A model generated the notes under the pieces. The model had not been told where the DNA came from. It searched no databases and worked only from the letters and a program-made list of their open reading frames with translations. The position numbers and the translations under genes were made by a program. From positions 62,001 to 126,000 of the forward strand of contig NZ_JBMSDZ010000004.1 in NCBI RefSeq assembly GCF_049445995.1: a stretch of DNA of 64,000 bases, given 5' to 3'. The stretch comes from Dyella_A sp049445995 (GTDB lineage Bacteria; Pseudomonadota; Gammaproteobacteria; Xanthomonadales; Rhodanobacteraceae). Of this stretch, positions 17,134 to 25,125 are shown piece by piece (the first letter of the stretch is position 1; each line of letters begins with the position of its first letter).

Positions 17134-18272
17134 GCGAGGAGAGCAGCGCCGAGGACCGCACCGAACAACCTTCCGAAAAACGCCTCAGGGAAGCGCGCGA
17201 GAAAGGCGACGTTCCGCGATCGCGCGACCTCTCCGGCGCACTGGTGGTGCTGGCCGGCGTCGCGGCGCTGATGTCCAGCGCGTCGGCGGCAATGGCGCAC
17301 GTGCGCACCATCTACGGGCTGGGCCTGGGCTACAGCCGCGAGGCGCTGTTTTCCGAGGCATTGCCCGGCCGCGCCCTGCACATGGCGATGAGCGAGGCGA
17401 TGGCGCTGTTCGCGCCGGTGGCGATCGCCACCGTGCTGGCCACATTGGCGGCGCCGATCCTGCTGGGTGGGCTCAACTTCAGTGCGCAGGCGCTGCAGCC
17501 GAAGTTCGAGCGGCTCGACCCGATCGCCGGCTTCGGCAAGATCTTCGCCATGCGCGGCCTGGTGGAGCTGGGCAAGGCACTGCTCAAGCTGGTGCTGATC
17601 GGTTTTGCGCTGGTGCTGCTTTTACGTCACTGGCAAGGCGAATTATTGACGACCGGTCGTGGATCCGTCGCGTTCGGCATCGCCGATTCGATCAGCCTGC
17701 TCGGCCGCGCCGCGCTCACCTTCGGCTGCATGCTGGGACTGATCGGCGGCGTGGACGCGCTGTACCAGAAGTTCGATCACAACAAGAAACAGCGCATGAC
17801 CAAACAGGAGCACAAGGACGAGGCCAAGGAAACCGAAGGCAACCCCGAGCTCAAGGGCCGCATCCGCCAGGTGCAGCACCAGCTGGCGCGCCGCCGCATG
17901 ATGCAGGACCTGCCCAGCGCCGACGTGGTGGTGACCAATCCCACCCACTTCGCGGTGGCGCTGAAGTACGACGAAAACCGCTTCGGCGCGCCGCGCGTGA
18001 TCGCCAAGGGCGTGGACGTGATGGCCCAGCAGATCCGCACCGTGGCGGCCGGCCATCGCATCCCCCTGGTCGAGTCGCCGCCGTTGGCACGCGCCTTGTA
18101 TGCAACGACCGAGCTGGGTCGGGAAATCCCCGCGTCGCTGTATGTCGCGGTGGCGCAGATCCTGGCCTACGTGTTCCAGCTCAAGCAGGCCGGTGCCCGC
18201 GGCGACACGCCGCCGCCGTCCCCGCCGCAGCCGGACATCGATCCGGACCTGATGGGTCCGTACAAGTTGTAG
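17130..18272 (+). CDS. flhB: Flagellar export switch protein FlhB
   Basis: A 380-aa export component that switches substrate class from rod/hook to filament. The N-terminal cytoplasmic lead EDRTEQPSEKRLREAREKGD is diagnostic and is followed by four membrane helices. The cytoplasmic domain has the autocleavage site NPTH at residues 270-273 (VVVTNPTHFAVAL). A proline-rich tail (PPPSPPQPDIDPD) follows the conserved domain. The ATGA overlap joins it to fliR. A 145-nt gap with an inverted repeat pair precedes flhA. Confidence 0.97.
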   Translation: MSEESSAEDRTEQPSEKRLREAREKGDVPRSRDLSGALVVLAGVAALMSSASAAMAHVRTIYGLGLGYSREALFSEALPGRALHMAMSEAMALFAPVAIATVLATLAAPILLGGLNFSAQALQPKFERLDPIAGFGKIFAMRGLVELGKALLKLVLIGFALVLLLRHWQGELLTTGRGSVAFGIADSISLLGRAALTFGCMLGLIGGVDALYQKFDHNKKQRMTKQEHKDEAKETEGNPELKGRIRQVQHQLARRRMMQDLPSADVVVTNPTHFAVALKYDENRFGAPRVIAKGVDVMAQQIRTVAAGHRIPLVESPPLARALYATTELGREIPASLYVAVAQILAYVFQLKQAGARGDTPPPSPPQPDIDPDLMGPYKL

Positions 18273-18295
18273 CGGTGGTCGGAGCCATTTGTGCT

Positions 18296-18377
18296 CGTCA
18301 TCCCGGCGAAAGCCGGGATCCAGCGTCTTGAAGTCGGCCAGGACAGGCACTGGATCCCGGCTTTCGCCGGGATGACG
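18296..18377. repeat. Pair of 28-bp perfect inverted repeats between flhB and flhA
   Basis: Arms starting CGTCATCCCGGCGAAAG (18296-18323) and its exact reverse complement (18350-18377) flank 26 nt. Each arm is itself a hairpin (ATCCCGGC/GCCGGGAT). Related single copies lie at 32656 and 35401. This is a widespread dispersed palindrome of proteobacteria and is distinct from the GTAG REPs. Confidence 0.92.
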
Positions 18378-18417
18378 AACAAGGGGCCGGCCATTCTTCC
18401 ACCCCAGGGAACACGCC

Positions 18418-20508
18418 ATGGCCGCCGTCGGTGCACTGGAAAACCTCAAGCAGATCGGCCGCCGTGGCATAGGTGCGCCGGTGATCCTGCTGGCCGCGCT
18501 GGCGATGCTGATGCTGCCGCTGCCGCCGTTCCTGCTGGACATGCTGTTCAGCTTCAACATCGCGCTGTCGCTGGTGATCCTGCTGGCGGTGATCTACGTG
18601 ATGCGGCCGCTGGAGTTCGCGGCCTTTCCCACCGTGGTGCTGATGGCCACGCTGCTGCGCCTCGCGCTCAACATCGCTTCCACCCGCGTGGTGCTGCTGC
18701 ACGGCCATGACGGTCCCGGCGCGGCCGGCAAGGTGATCGAGGCGTTCGGCGAGTTCGTCATCGGCGGCAACTTCGCGGTGGGCCTGGTGGTGTTCGCGAT
18801 CCTCACCATCATCAATTTCGTGGTGGTCACCAAGGGCGCCACCCGCGTGTCGGAAGTCACCGCGCGCTTCACCCTGGACGCGATGCCCGGCAAGCAGATG
18901 GCGATCGATGCCGACCTCAACGCCGGCCTGCTCACGCAAGAGCAGGCGCGCGAGCGCCGCCAGGAAGTGCGCGAGGAGGCGGACTTCTACGGCTCGATGG
19001 ACGGTGCCTCCAAGTTCGTCCGCGGCGACGCCACCGCCGGTATCCTGATCCTCATCATCAACATCGTCGGCGGCTTCTTCGTCGGCGTGCTGCAGCACGG
19101 CCTGTCCGCCTCGGAGGCGGCCCGCACCTACACCCTGCTCACCATCGGCGACGGCCTGGTGGCGCAGGTGCCCTCGCTGATGCTCTCCATCGCCGCGGCG
19201 GTGATCGTCACCCGCGTGTCCAAGGCGCAGGACATGGGCAAGCAGCTGGTGGCGCAGATCTTCGGCCAGCCGCGCGCGCTCGCCGTGGCCGGCGCGGTGC
19301 TGGGCGTGATGGGGATGATCCCGGGCATGCCGAACATCGCCTTCCTGCTGCTCGGTTCCACCTGCGGCGCCGCCGCCTGGCTGATGATCAGGCGCGAGCG
19401 CGACACCGCCGCGCGCGTGGCGCAGCAGGCCGCCGAAGTGCCGCCGCCGGCGGCGCCGGCCGAGCGGCTGGAGCTGGGCTGGGAGGACGTCGCCAGCGTC
19501 GATCCGCTGGGGCTGGAAGTGGGCTACCGGCTGATCCCGCTGGTGGACACCCACCAGGGCGGCGAGCTGATGGGGCGGATCAAGTCGGTGCGCCGCAAGC
19601 TGTCGCAGGAGCTGGGCTTCCTGGTGCCGGCGGTGCACATCCGCGACAACCTCGATCTCGGCCCCAACACCTATCGCATCACCCTGATGGGCGTGCCGAT
19701 GGGCGAGGCCGAGGTGCACACCGAGCGCCTGCTGGCGATCAATCCCGGCCACGTGCACGGCCCGGTGCCGGGCATCCCCACGCGCGATCCGGCGTTCGGG
19801 CTGGAGGCGGTGTGGATCGAGCAGGGCCAGCGCGACAATGCGCAGTCGCTCGGCTACACGGTGGTCGATCCGGCCACGGTGATCGCCACCCACTTGTCGC
19901 ACATCCTGGGCAGCCACGCGCACGAGCTGCTCAGCCACCAGGACGTGCAGCAGCTGCTGGACCGCCTCGCGCAGAGCGCGCCCAAGCTGGTCGAGGACCT
20001 GGTGCCCAAGCGCCTGGCGCTGGGCACGGTGGTCAAGGTGCTGCAGAACCTGCTGGCCGAGCGGGTGCCGATCCGCAACATGCGCTCCATCGTCGAATCG
20101 TTGGCGGAGCACGCCAGCCAGAGTCAGGATCCCGGCGTGCTCACCGCCGCCGTGCGCGTCACGCTGGGCCGGCAGATCGTGCAGGAGATCATCGGGCTGG
20201 GCACCGAGGTGCCCGTCATCACGCTGGCGCCGGAGCTGGAGCAGATCCTGATGAGCTCGCTTACCGGCAACGGCGGTACCGGCGCGGCAGTGGAGCCGGG
20301 CCTGGCCGACCGCCTGCAGCAGGGCGTGGCCGAAGCCGCGCGCAAGCAGGAAATGAGCGGCGAACCGGCGGTATTGCTGGTCGCGCCGCAGCTGCGCACC
20401 TGGCTCGCGCGCTTCACCCGCCACGTGGCACAGAACCTGCACGTACTCGCTTACAACGAGGTGCCCGACAACCGCCGGGTGCGGCTGGTGCAGGCGCTGG
20501 GACGGTAA
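18418..20508 (+). CDS. flhA: Flagellar export apparatus protein FlhA
   Basis: A 696-aa export gate protein of normal length. Residues about 20-330 hold eight membrane helices and the conserved FHIPEP-region sequence (RPLEFAAFPTVVLMATLLRLALN, and KGATRVSEVTARFTLDAMPGKQMAIDADLNAG). The cytoplasmic part (about 360-696) forms the nonameric ring that receives chaperone-substrate complexes. The ATG at 18418 lies 41 nt after the inverted repeat pair, in a weak ribosome-binding context (GGGAACACGCC). A 150-nt repeat-filled gap follows. Confidence 0.97.
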   Translation: MAAVGALENLKQIGRRGIGAPVILLAALAMLMLPLPPFLLDMLFSFNIALSLVILLAVIYVMRPLEFAAFPTVVLMATLLRLALNIASTRVVLLHGHDGPGAAGKVIEAFGEFVIGGNFAVGLVVFAILTIINFVVVTKGATRVSEVTARFTLDAMPGKQMAIDADLNAGLLTQEQARERRQEVREEADFYGSMDGASKFVRGDATAGILILIINIVGGFFVGVLQHGLSASEAARTYTLLTIGDGLVAQVPSLMLSIAAAVIVTRVSKAQDMGKQLVAQIFGQPRALAVAGAVLGVMGMIPGMPNIAFLLLGSTCGAAAWLMIRRERDTAARVAQQAAEVPPPAAPAERLELGWEDVASVDPLGLEVGYRLIPLVDTHQGGELMGRIKSVRRKLSQELGFLVPAVHIRDNLDLGPNTYRITLMGVPMGEAEVHTERLLAINPGHVHGPVPGIPTRDPAFGLEAVWIEQGQRDNAQSLGYTVVDPATVIATHLSHILGSHAHELLSHQDVQQLLDRLAQSAPKLVEDLVPKRLALGTVVKVLQNLLAERVPIRNMRSIVESLAEHASQSQDPGVLTAAVRVTLGRQIVQEIIGLGTEVPVITLAPELEQILMSSLTGNGGTGAAVEPGLADRLQQGVAEAARKQEMSGEPAVLLVAPQLRTWLARFTRHVAQNLHVLAYNEVPDNRRVRLVQALGR

Positions 20509-20527
20509 GAGCTGGGAGTCGGCATTT

Positions 20528-20642
20528 GGGATTCGGGATTCGGAAAAGCCGCAGTAGTCAGATGGTCGGCTTCTCCGCTTCTCCGCTTCTCCGCTTTGAC
20601 GAATCCCGAATCCCGAATCCCGAATCCCGAATCCCGAATCCC
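20528..20642. repeat. Short tandem repeats between flhA and flhF
   Basis: Two copies of GGGATTC (20528-20541), three copies of CTTCTCCG (20570-20593) and six perfect copies of GAATCCC (20601-20642). The first and last sets are complementary, so the transcript can fold back across the 8-mer repeat. The array ends 16 nt before the flhF ATG. Confidence 0.93.
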
Positions 20643-20658
20643 GCGAGCGAAGCGACCC

Positions 20659-22194
20659 ATGAAAATCAAACGATTCGTAGCATCGGACATGCGCCAGGCC
20701 ATGAAGCTGGTGCGCGAGGAGCAGGGCCCGGATGCGGTGATTCTGTCCACCCGCCGCCTGCCCGAGGGCATCGAGATCATCGCCGCGCTCGACTACGACG
20801 AGGCGCTGGTGCGCGAGGCCGCCCGTCATGGCGTGCCGGCCGGTGACGAGTCGCCGGCGCCGGCCGTCAAGGCGTCGACGCCGCCTTTTGAGGAGACGCC
20901 ATCGCCGCGCCTGTGGCGTCGCCAGACCGCCAACGCTGCAGTCGCGCCCTCCGTGTCGGAAGCGCCGGCGGCCGCCGCACGGATCGAGTCCGCCGCGCCG
21001 CCGGCCGTCGCCCGCTCCGCGCCGACGCGTGCTTCGGCCGCCCCGACCGCACCGATGGTTCGCGCCGAGGCGCCGGTTGCCTCGCGCGCCACGCCGTCGG
21101 CTGCTGCGGCGCGCCCCGCGCCGGCCGCCCCGAACACGCCCCACACCACGAGCACCGCCGCGATCGCGCCGGCCCCCGTCGCCCGTCTCGCCGCCGCCGC
21201 CGCCGAGGAACCGGTGCCGATGCACCCGGCGGTGGAGCGCGCCATGCAGGACACCGCCCGTATGCGCGCCGAACTCGGCAGCCTGCGCGAGATGCTGGAG
21301 ATGCAGCTGTCCAGCCTGGCCTGGAACGACATGGAGCGCCGCCATCCGCTGCGCGCCCGCGTGCTGCGCGAATTCACCCGGCTGGGCATCGACGCCGACG
21401 TCGCCCGCAAGTTGGCCGACGACCTGCCCGAGCAGATCAGTGCCGAGCAGGCGCGCTACCTGCCGCTGGGCCTGCTCAGCCGCAATGTGGCCATCAGCGG
21501 CCGCGGCGACAGCGACGGCGGCATGATCGCCCTGGTCGGCCCCACCGGCGTGGGCAAGACCACCACGATCGCCAAACTCGCTGCCAGGGCCGTGGTGCGC
21601 CACGGCGCCGCCAACGTGGCGCTGGTGTCCACCGACCACTACCGCATCGGCGCCGCCGCGCAGCTGGAGCACTACGGCCGCCTGCTCGGCGTGCGCGTGT
21701 ACCCCGCCGACGACGCGGCGAGCCTGCGCCAGATGCTGGAGATGCTCAAGGGCAGGCACACCGTGCTGATCGACACCGCCGGCGTGTCCGGCACCGATCC
21801 GCGGCTGGAACAGCAGATGGATGTGCTCAACGAGGTCGCCCACAGTGACGGCATCGCGCTGCGCATCAGCCTGGTGCTGGCCGCCAACGCGCAGGCGCAG
21901 TCGCTGGAAGAGGCGGTGCGCGCCTACATGCCGCTGACGCCGGCCAGCGTGCTGTTCACCAAGCTCGACGAGGCGCCCAGCCTGGGCGGTGCGCTGTCGG
22001 TGCTGATCCGCCACAAGCTGCCGCTGGACTACACCACCGACGGCCAGCGCGTGCCCGAAGACCTCGCCGTGGCCGATGCCCGTGTGCTGGTGCTGCGCGC
22101 CGCCCACGTACTCAAGACCTCCGCCGCCACGGCCACCGCGCTGGACGACAGCGCGCTGGCCGAGCGCTTCGGCTTCGCGGTGGCCAGCGCATGA
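20659..22194 (+). CDS. flhF: Flagellar placement GTPase FlhF
   Basis: A 511-aa SRP-type GTPase that marks the pole for flagellum assembly. The N-terminal domain begins MKIKRFVASDMRQAMKLVRE. An alanine/proline-rich linker spans about 75-190, then the N domain and the G domain, with G1 GPTGVGKTTT at 294-303, the ADHYRIGAAAQLEHYG-like motif STDHYRIGAAAQLEHYG and G3 IDTAG. The ATG at 20659 is the family start; the open frame upstream is only the GAATCCC repeat. It overlaps flhG (ATGA). Presence of FlhF/FlhG indicates polar flagellation. Confidence 0.96.
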   Translation: MKIKRFVASDMRQAMKLVREEQGPDAVILSTRRLPEGIEIIAALDYDEALVREAARHGVPAGDESPAPAVKASTPPFEETPSPRLWRRQTANAAVAPSVSEAPAAAARIESAAPPAVARSAPTRASAAPTAPMVRAEAPVASRATPSAAAARPAPAAPNTPHTTSTAAIAPAPVARLAAAAAEEPVPMHPAVERAMQDTARMRAELGSLREMLEMQLSSLAWNDMERRHPLRARVLREFTRLGIDADVARKLADDLPEQISAEQARYLPLGLLSRNVAISGRGDSDGGMIALVGPTGVGKTTTIAKLAARAVVRHGAANVALVSTDHYRIGAAAQLEHYGRLLGVRVYPADDAASLRQMLEMLKGRHTVLIDTAGVSGTDPRLEQQMDVLNEVAHSDGIALRISLVLAANAQAQSLEEAVRAYMPLTPASVLFTKLDEAPSLGGALSVLIRHKLPLDYTTDGQRVPEDLAVADARVLVLRAAHVLKTSAATATALDDSALAERFGFAVASA

Positions 22195-23180
22195 GCGCCG
22201 CCGCGTCGGCCGCATTGTTTTCCATAGACGCGCTGGAAGAGCGCGCCTTCATCAAGAATCAGGCCTGGGGACTCAAGCAGATGGTTTCGTCGCTCACCGA
22301 CATGGTCGCGCCCGCCGCGCCCCGCGCGCCGACGCAGGCGGCCAACCTCGATCGGCGCAGCCCGCGCCAGCGCTGCCGCACCATCGCGGTTTGCGGCGGC
22401 AAGGGCGGCGTGGGCAAGACCACGGTGGCAGTGAACCTGGGCATGACGCTGGCGATGATGGGCCACGAGACGATGCTGCTGGATGCCGACATGGGCCTGG
22501 CCAACGTCGACGTGCTGCTCGGCCTGGCGCCCTCGCGCCATCTCGGCCACATGCTCGACGGCCAGTGCGGTCTGGCCGACCTGATCCTGCAGGCGCCGCA
22601 CGGGCTGAAGGTGATTCCCGCCGGCTCAGGCGCGCGCCGGCTGGCGCAGCTGGGTTCGGGCGAGCAGGCGGCGGTGATCCGTGCCTTCGACGAGCTGCCG
22701 CAGGTGCCGGACTTCCTGCTGGTGGACACCGCTGCCGGCATCTCCGATTCGGTGGCGATGTTCGCCGCCGCGGCCGACGACGTGGTGCTGGTGGTGTGCG
22801 ACGAGCCCGCCTCCATCACCGACGCCTACGCCATGGCCAAGGTGCTCAGTCGGGATTTCGGCGTGAAGCGCCTGCACATGGTGGCGAACATGGTGCGCAA
22901 CCTCGGCGAGGCCAAGGCGCTGCACCAGAAGCTGGCGCGGGTCACCGACCGCTTCCTCGACGTGATGCTCGATTTCATGGGCTGGGTGCCGCAGGACGAG
23001 CGTCTGCGCCAGGCCATCCGCCGCCAGAACGCGGTGGTGGACGTGGCGCCGGGCAGCCGTTCGGCACAGGCATTCAAGCAATTGGCTGGTGCGGCCGTTA
23101 CATGGGCAGAACCCGATCGCCCGGGTCTCGACCGCATCGCATTTTTCAGTGGTCAGGCTGCACCGGCGACGGGGTGGTGA
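22191..23180 (+). CDS. flhG: Flagellar number regulator FlhG (FleN), MinD-like ATPase
   Basis: A 329-aa ParA/MinD family ATPase that limits flagellar number, by acting on FlhF and, in pseudomonads, on FleQ. The deviant Walker A GGKGGVGKTT is at residues 69-78, followed by LLDADMGLANVDVLLGL and LVDTAAGISDSV. The extended N-terminus (about 60 residues, including AFIKNQAWGLKQM) corresponds to the FlhF-interacting region. It is coupled to flhF by overlap, and fliA starts one base after its stop. Confidence 0.95.
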   Translation: MSAAASAALFSIDALEERAFIKNQAWGLKQMVSSLTDMVAPAAPRAPTQAANLDRRSPRQRCRTIAVCGGKGGVGKTTVAVNLGMTLAMMGHETMLLDADMGLANVDVLLGLAPSRHLGHMLDGQCGLADLILQAPHGLKVIPAGSGARRLAQLGSGEQAAVIRAFDELPQVPDFLLVDTAAGISDSVAMFAAAADDVVLVVCDEPASITDAYAMAKVLSRDFGVKRLHMVANMVRNLGEAKALHQKLARVTDRFLDVMLDFMGWVPQDERLRQAIRRQNAVVDVAPGSRSAQAFKQLAGAAVTWAEPDRPGLDRIAFFSGQAAPATGW

Positions 23181-23181
23181 G

Positions 23182-23916
23182 ATGAGCGTGGCAACCGAAT
23201 ACCTGCAACTGCAACGGCAAAGCGCCGACGAACTGGTGAAGACGCACGCGCCGCTGGTGCGGCGCATCGCCTATCACCTGATGGGGCGCTTGCCGCCCAG
23301 CGTCGACGTGGGCGATCTGATCCAGTCGGGGATGATCGGCCTGCTGGAGGCGGCGCGTAACTACGCCACCGATCGTTCGGCCAGCTTCGAGACGTATGCG
23401 GGTATCCGCATCCGCGGCGCCATGCTCGACGAGCTGCGCAAGACCGATTGGACGCCGCGCTCGGTGCATCGCAAGGCGCGCGAAGTGGCCGAGGTGGTGC
23501 GCCAGATCGAGGTGGAAACCGGTGCGGACGCCGACGACGCGGAGGTGATGAAACGGCTGGGGCTGACTGCCGACGAATACCACCAGGTGCTGGCCGACGC
23601 GGCCAGTTCCCGACTGCTGAGCCTCACGGCGCCGGACGACGGCGACGGCAGCCCGGCGATGGACGTGGCCGATGCCGGCACCCTCACTCCCGCCGAGGAC
23701 ATCGAGCAGGCCGGCATGCGCCAGGCGCTGATCGATGCGATCACCACGCTGCCCGAGCGCGAGCAGCTGGTGATGTCGCTGTACTACGAGCAGGAACTGA
23801 ACCTCAAGGAGATCGGCGCGGTGCTCGGCGTCACCGAGTCGCGGGTCTGCCAGATCCACGGCCAGGCGATCATCCGGCTGCGCGCGCGCATGAGCGACTG
23901 GCGCGACGACGACTGA
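23182..23916 (+). CDS. fliA: Flagellar sigma factor FliA (sigma-28)
   Basis: A 244-aa sigma factor for late flagellar and chemotaxis genes. Region 2 reads HAPLVRRIAYHLMGRLPPSV and GDLIQSGMIGLLEAARNY, with FETYAGIRIRGAMLDELRKTDW. Region 4 is LPEREQLVMSLYYEQELNLKEIG with the recognition helix VTESRVCQIHGQAI. The ATG at 23182 matches family starts. No FliA-type promoter (TAAAG...GCCGATAA) was found upstream of cheY, so read-through from the operon may drive the downstream genes. Confidence 0.97.
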   Translation: MSVATEYLQLQRQSADELVKTHAPLVRRIAYHLMGRLPPSVDVGDLIQSGMIGLLEAARNYATDRSASFETYAGIRIRGAMLDELRKTDWTPRSVHRKAREVAEVVRQIEVETGADADDAEVMKRLGLTADEYHQVLADAASSRLLSLTAPDDGDGSPAMDVADAGTLTPAEDIEQAGMRQALIDAITTLPEREQLVMSLYYEQELNLKEIGAVLGVTESRVCQIHGQAIIRLRARMSDWRDDD

Positions 23917-23996
23917 GCAACGCGGACAACACAACTTACCTACGGGCTGGCGCACGGCAACCCATCGTGCAAGTGGAGACGGGCTTGAACAAGAAC

Positions 23997-24392
23997 ATGA
24001 AGATCCTGGTGGTGGACGATTTTTCCACCATGCGACGCATCGTGCGCAACCTGCTCGTGGAGCTGGGTTTCTCCGGCCCGCTGATCCAGGAGGCCGACGA
24101 CGGCGAGAGCGCGCTGGTGATGCTGAAGAGCCAGCCCTTCGACATGGTCGTGACCGACTGGAACATGCCCAACATGACCGGCATCGACCTGCTGCGCGCG
24201 ATCCGCGCCGAGGCCTCGCTGAAGGGCCTGCCGGTGCTGATGGTCACCGCCGAAAACAACCGTGACCAGATCATCGCCGCCGCCCAGGCCGGCGTGAACG
24301 GCTACATCGTCAAGCCGTTCACCGCCGCCACGCTGCAGGAAAAACTCACCAAGATCTTCGAGCGGCTCGCCGCGGCAGGAGCTTCCGCATGA
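23997..24392 (+). CDS. cheY: Chemotaxis response regulator CheY
   Basis: A 131-aa single receiver domain. It has the acidic pocket VVDDFS, the phosphoacceptor Asp54 in VVTDWNMPNMTG, Thr in MVTAEN and the lysine in IVKPF. CheY-P binds FliM to reverse the motor. Two starts are possible: ATG at 23997, or TTG at 23985, which adds MNKN and has GGAG at better spacing; both give a functional domain. It overlaps cheZ (ATGA). The 80 nt upstream contain no recognisable promoter. Confidence 0.95.
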   Translation: MKILVVDDFSTMRRIVRNLLVELGFSGPLIQEADDGESALVMLKSQPFDMVVTDWNMPNMTGIDLLRAIRAEASLKGLPVLMVTAENNRDQIIAAAQAGVNGYIVKPFTAATLQEKLTKIFERLAAAGASA

Positions 24393-25030
24393 GCGCCCAG
24401 CTCACCCTCGGCGCCGATGCGCTGCCCAACGAGCTGCACGAGCTGCTCAACAGCCCCGATGGCCCGGCCTTCGAGCAGGCGCTCGATTCCATCGTGCGCC
24501 AGCGCGAGCAGAAGCTGTTCCGCGCGCTCGGCCTGCTGGCCCGTGACCTGCACGATGCCGTGCGCCGCCTCGGCGGCGAACTGGTGCAGGAGGGCTATCC
24601 CGACAGCGTCACCGATGCGCGCAAGCACCTGCAGGACGTGCTGGAGATGAGCTCGCAGGCCGCACACCGCACGCTGGACTTTGCCGAGCGCACCCGTCCG
24701 GAGGCCGAGGCGCTGGCGTGCAACGCGGCATCCATCCTTGCCGCCGCGCCCGCCGGCAGCGACGCCGTGGCCGCCCTGGCGCAGCAGGCCAGCACCTTCG
24801 CGCAGAGCTGCAACGCCGGCCTCAACGACATGGTGATGGCGCAGTCCTGGCAGGATCTTTCCGGTCAGCGCATCAAGAAGGTGGTCGCCTTCATCGGTTC
24901 GGTGGAGTCGTCCATGCTCGAACTGGTGCGCCTCACCGGCGCGCTGTCCGGTCGCGAACCGGCCGAGGCGGTGGAGAAGATCAGCAGCCAGGACGAGGCC
25001 GACCGCCTGCTGAGCGAGTTCGGATTCTGA
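24389..25030 (+). CDS. cheZ: CheY-P phosphatase CheZ
   Basis: A 213-aa helical phosphatase. The catalytic motif QDLSGQ is at 155-160, with the Gln that acts on CheY-P, inside a long helix (MAQSWQDLSGQRIKKVV). The C-terminal peptide SSQDEADRLLSEFGF (199-213) is the CheY-binding tail. It shares the pattern SQDE-x-D-x-LL with the FliM N-terminus encoded at 13393. Translation is coupled to cheY. Confidence 0.95.
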   Translation: MSAQLTLGADALPNELHELLNSPDGPAFEQALDSIVRQREQKLFRALGLLARDLHDAVRRLGGELVQEGYPDSVTDARKHLQDVLEMSSQAAHRTLDFAERTRPEAEALACNAASILAAAPAGSDAVAALAQQASTFAQSCNAGLNDMVMAQSWQDLSGQRIKKVVAFIGSVESSMLELVRLTGALSGREPAEAVEKISSQDEADRLLSEFGF

Positions 25031-25125
25031 GCCCGCGCATGACGGTGATCGCGCCGCCGCGTTGCCCCTCCCGCGCCTGCCGCCGTGATGCGGCGGGCGC
25101 CGTGCCGCCTGCAGGAAGCCGCTAG

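Noticed and set aside
18298..22215. A 1,305-codon minus-strand frame opposite flhA and flhF
   Set aside because: It has no family motifs and is fully explained by the codon bias of the conserved genes on the other strand.
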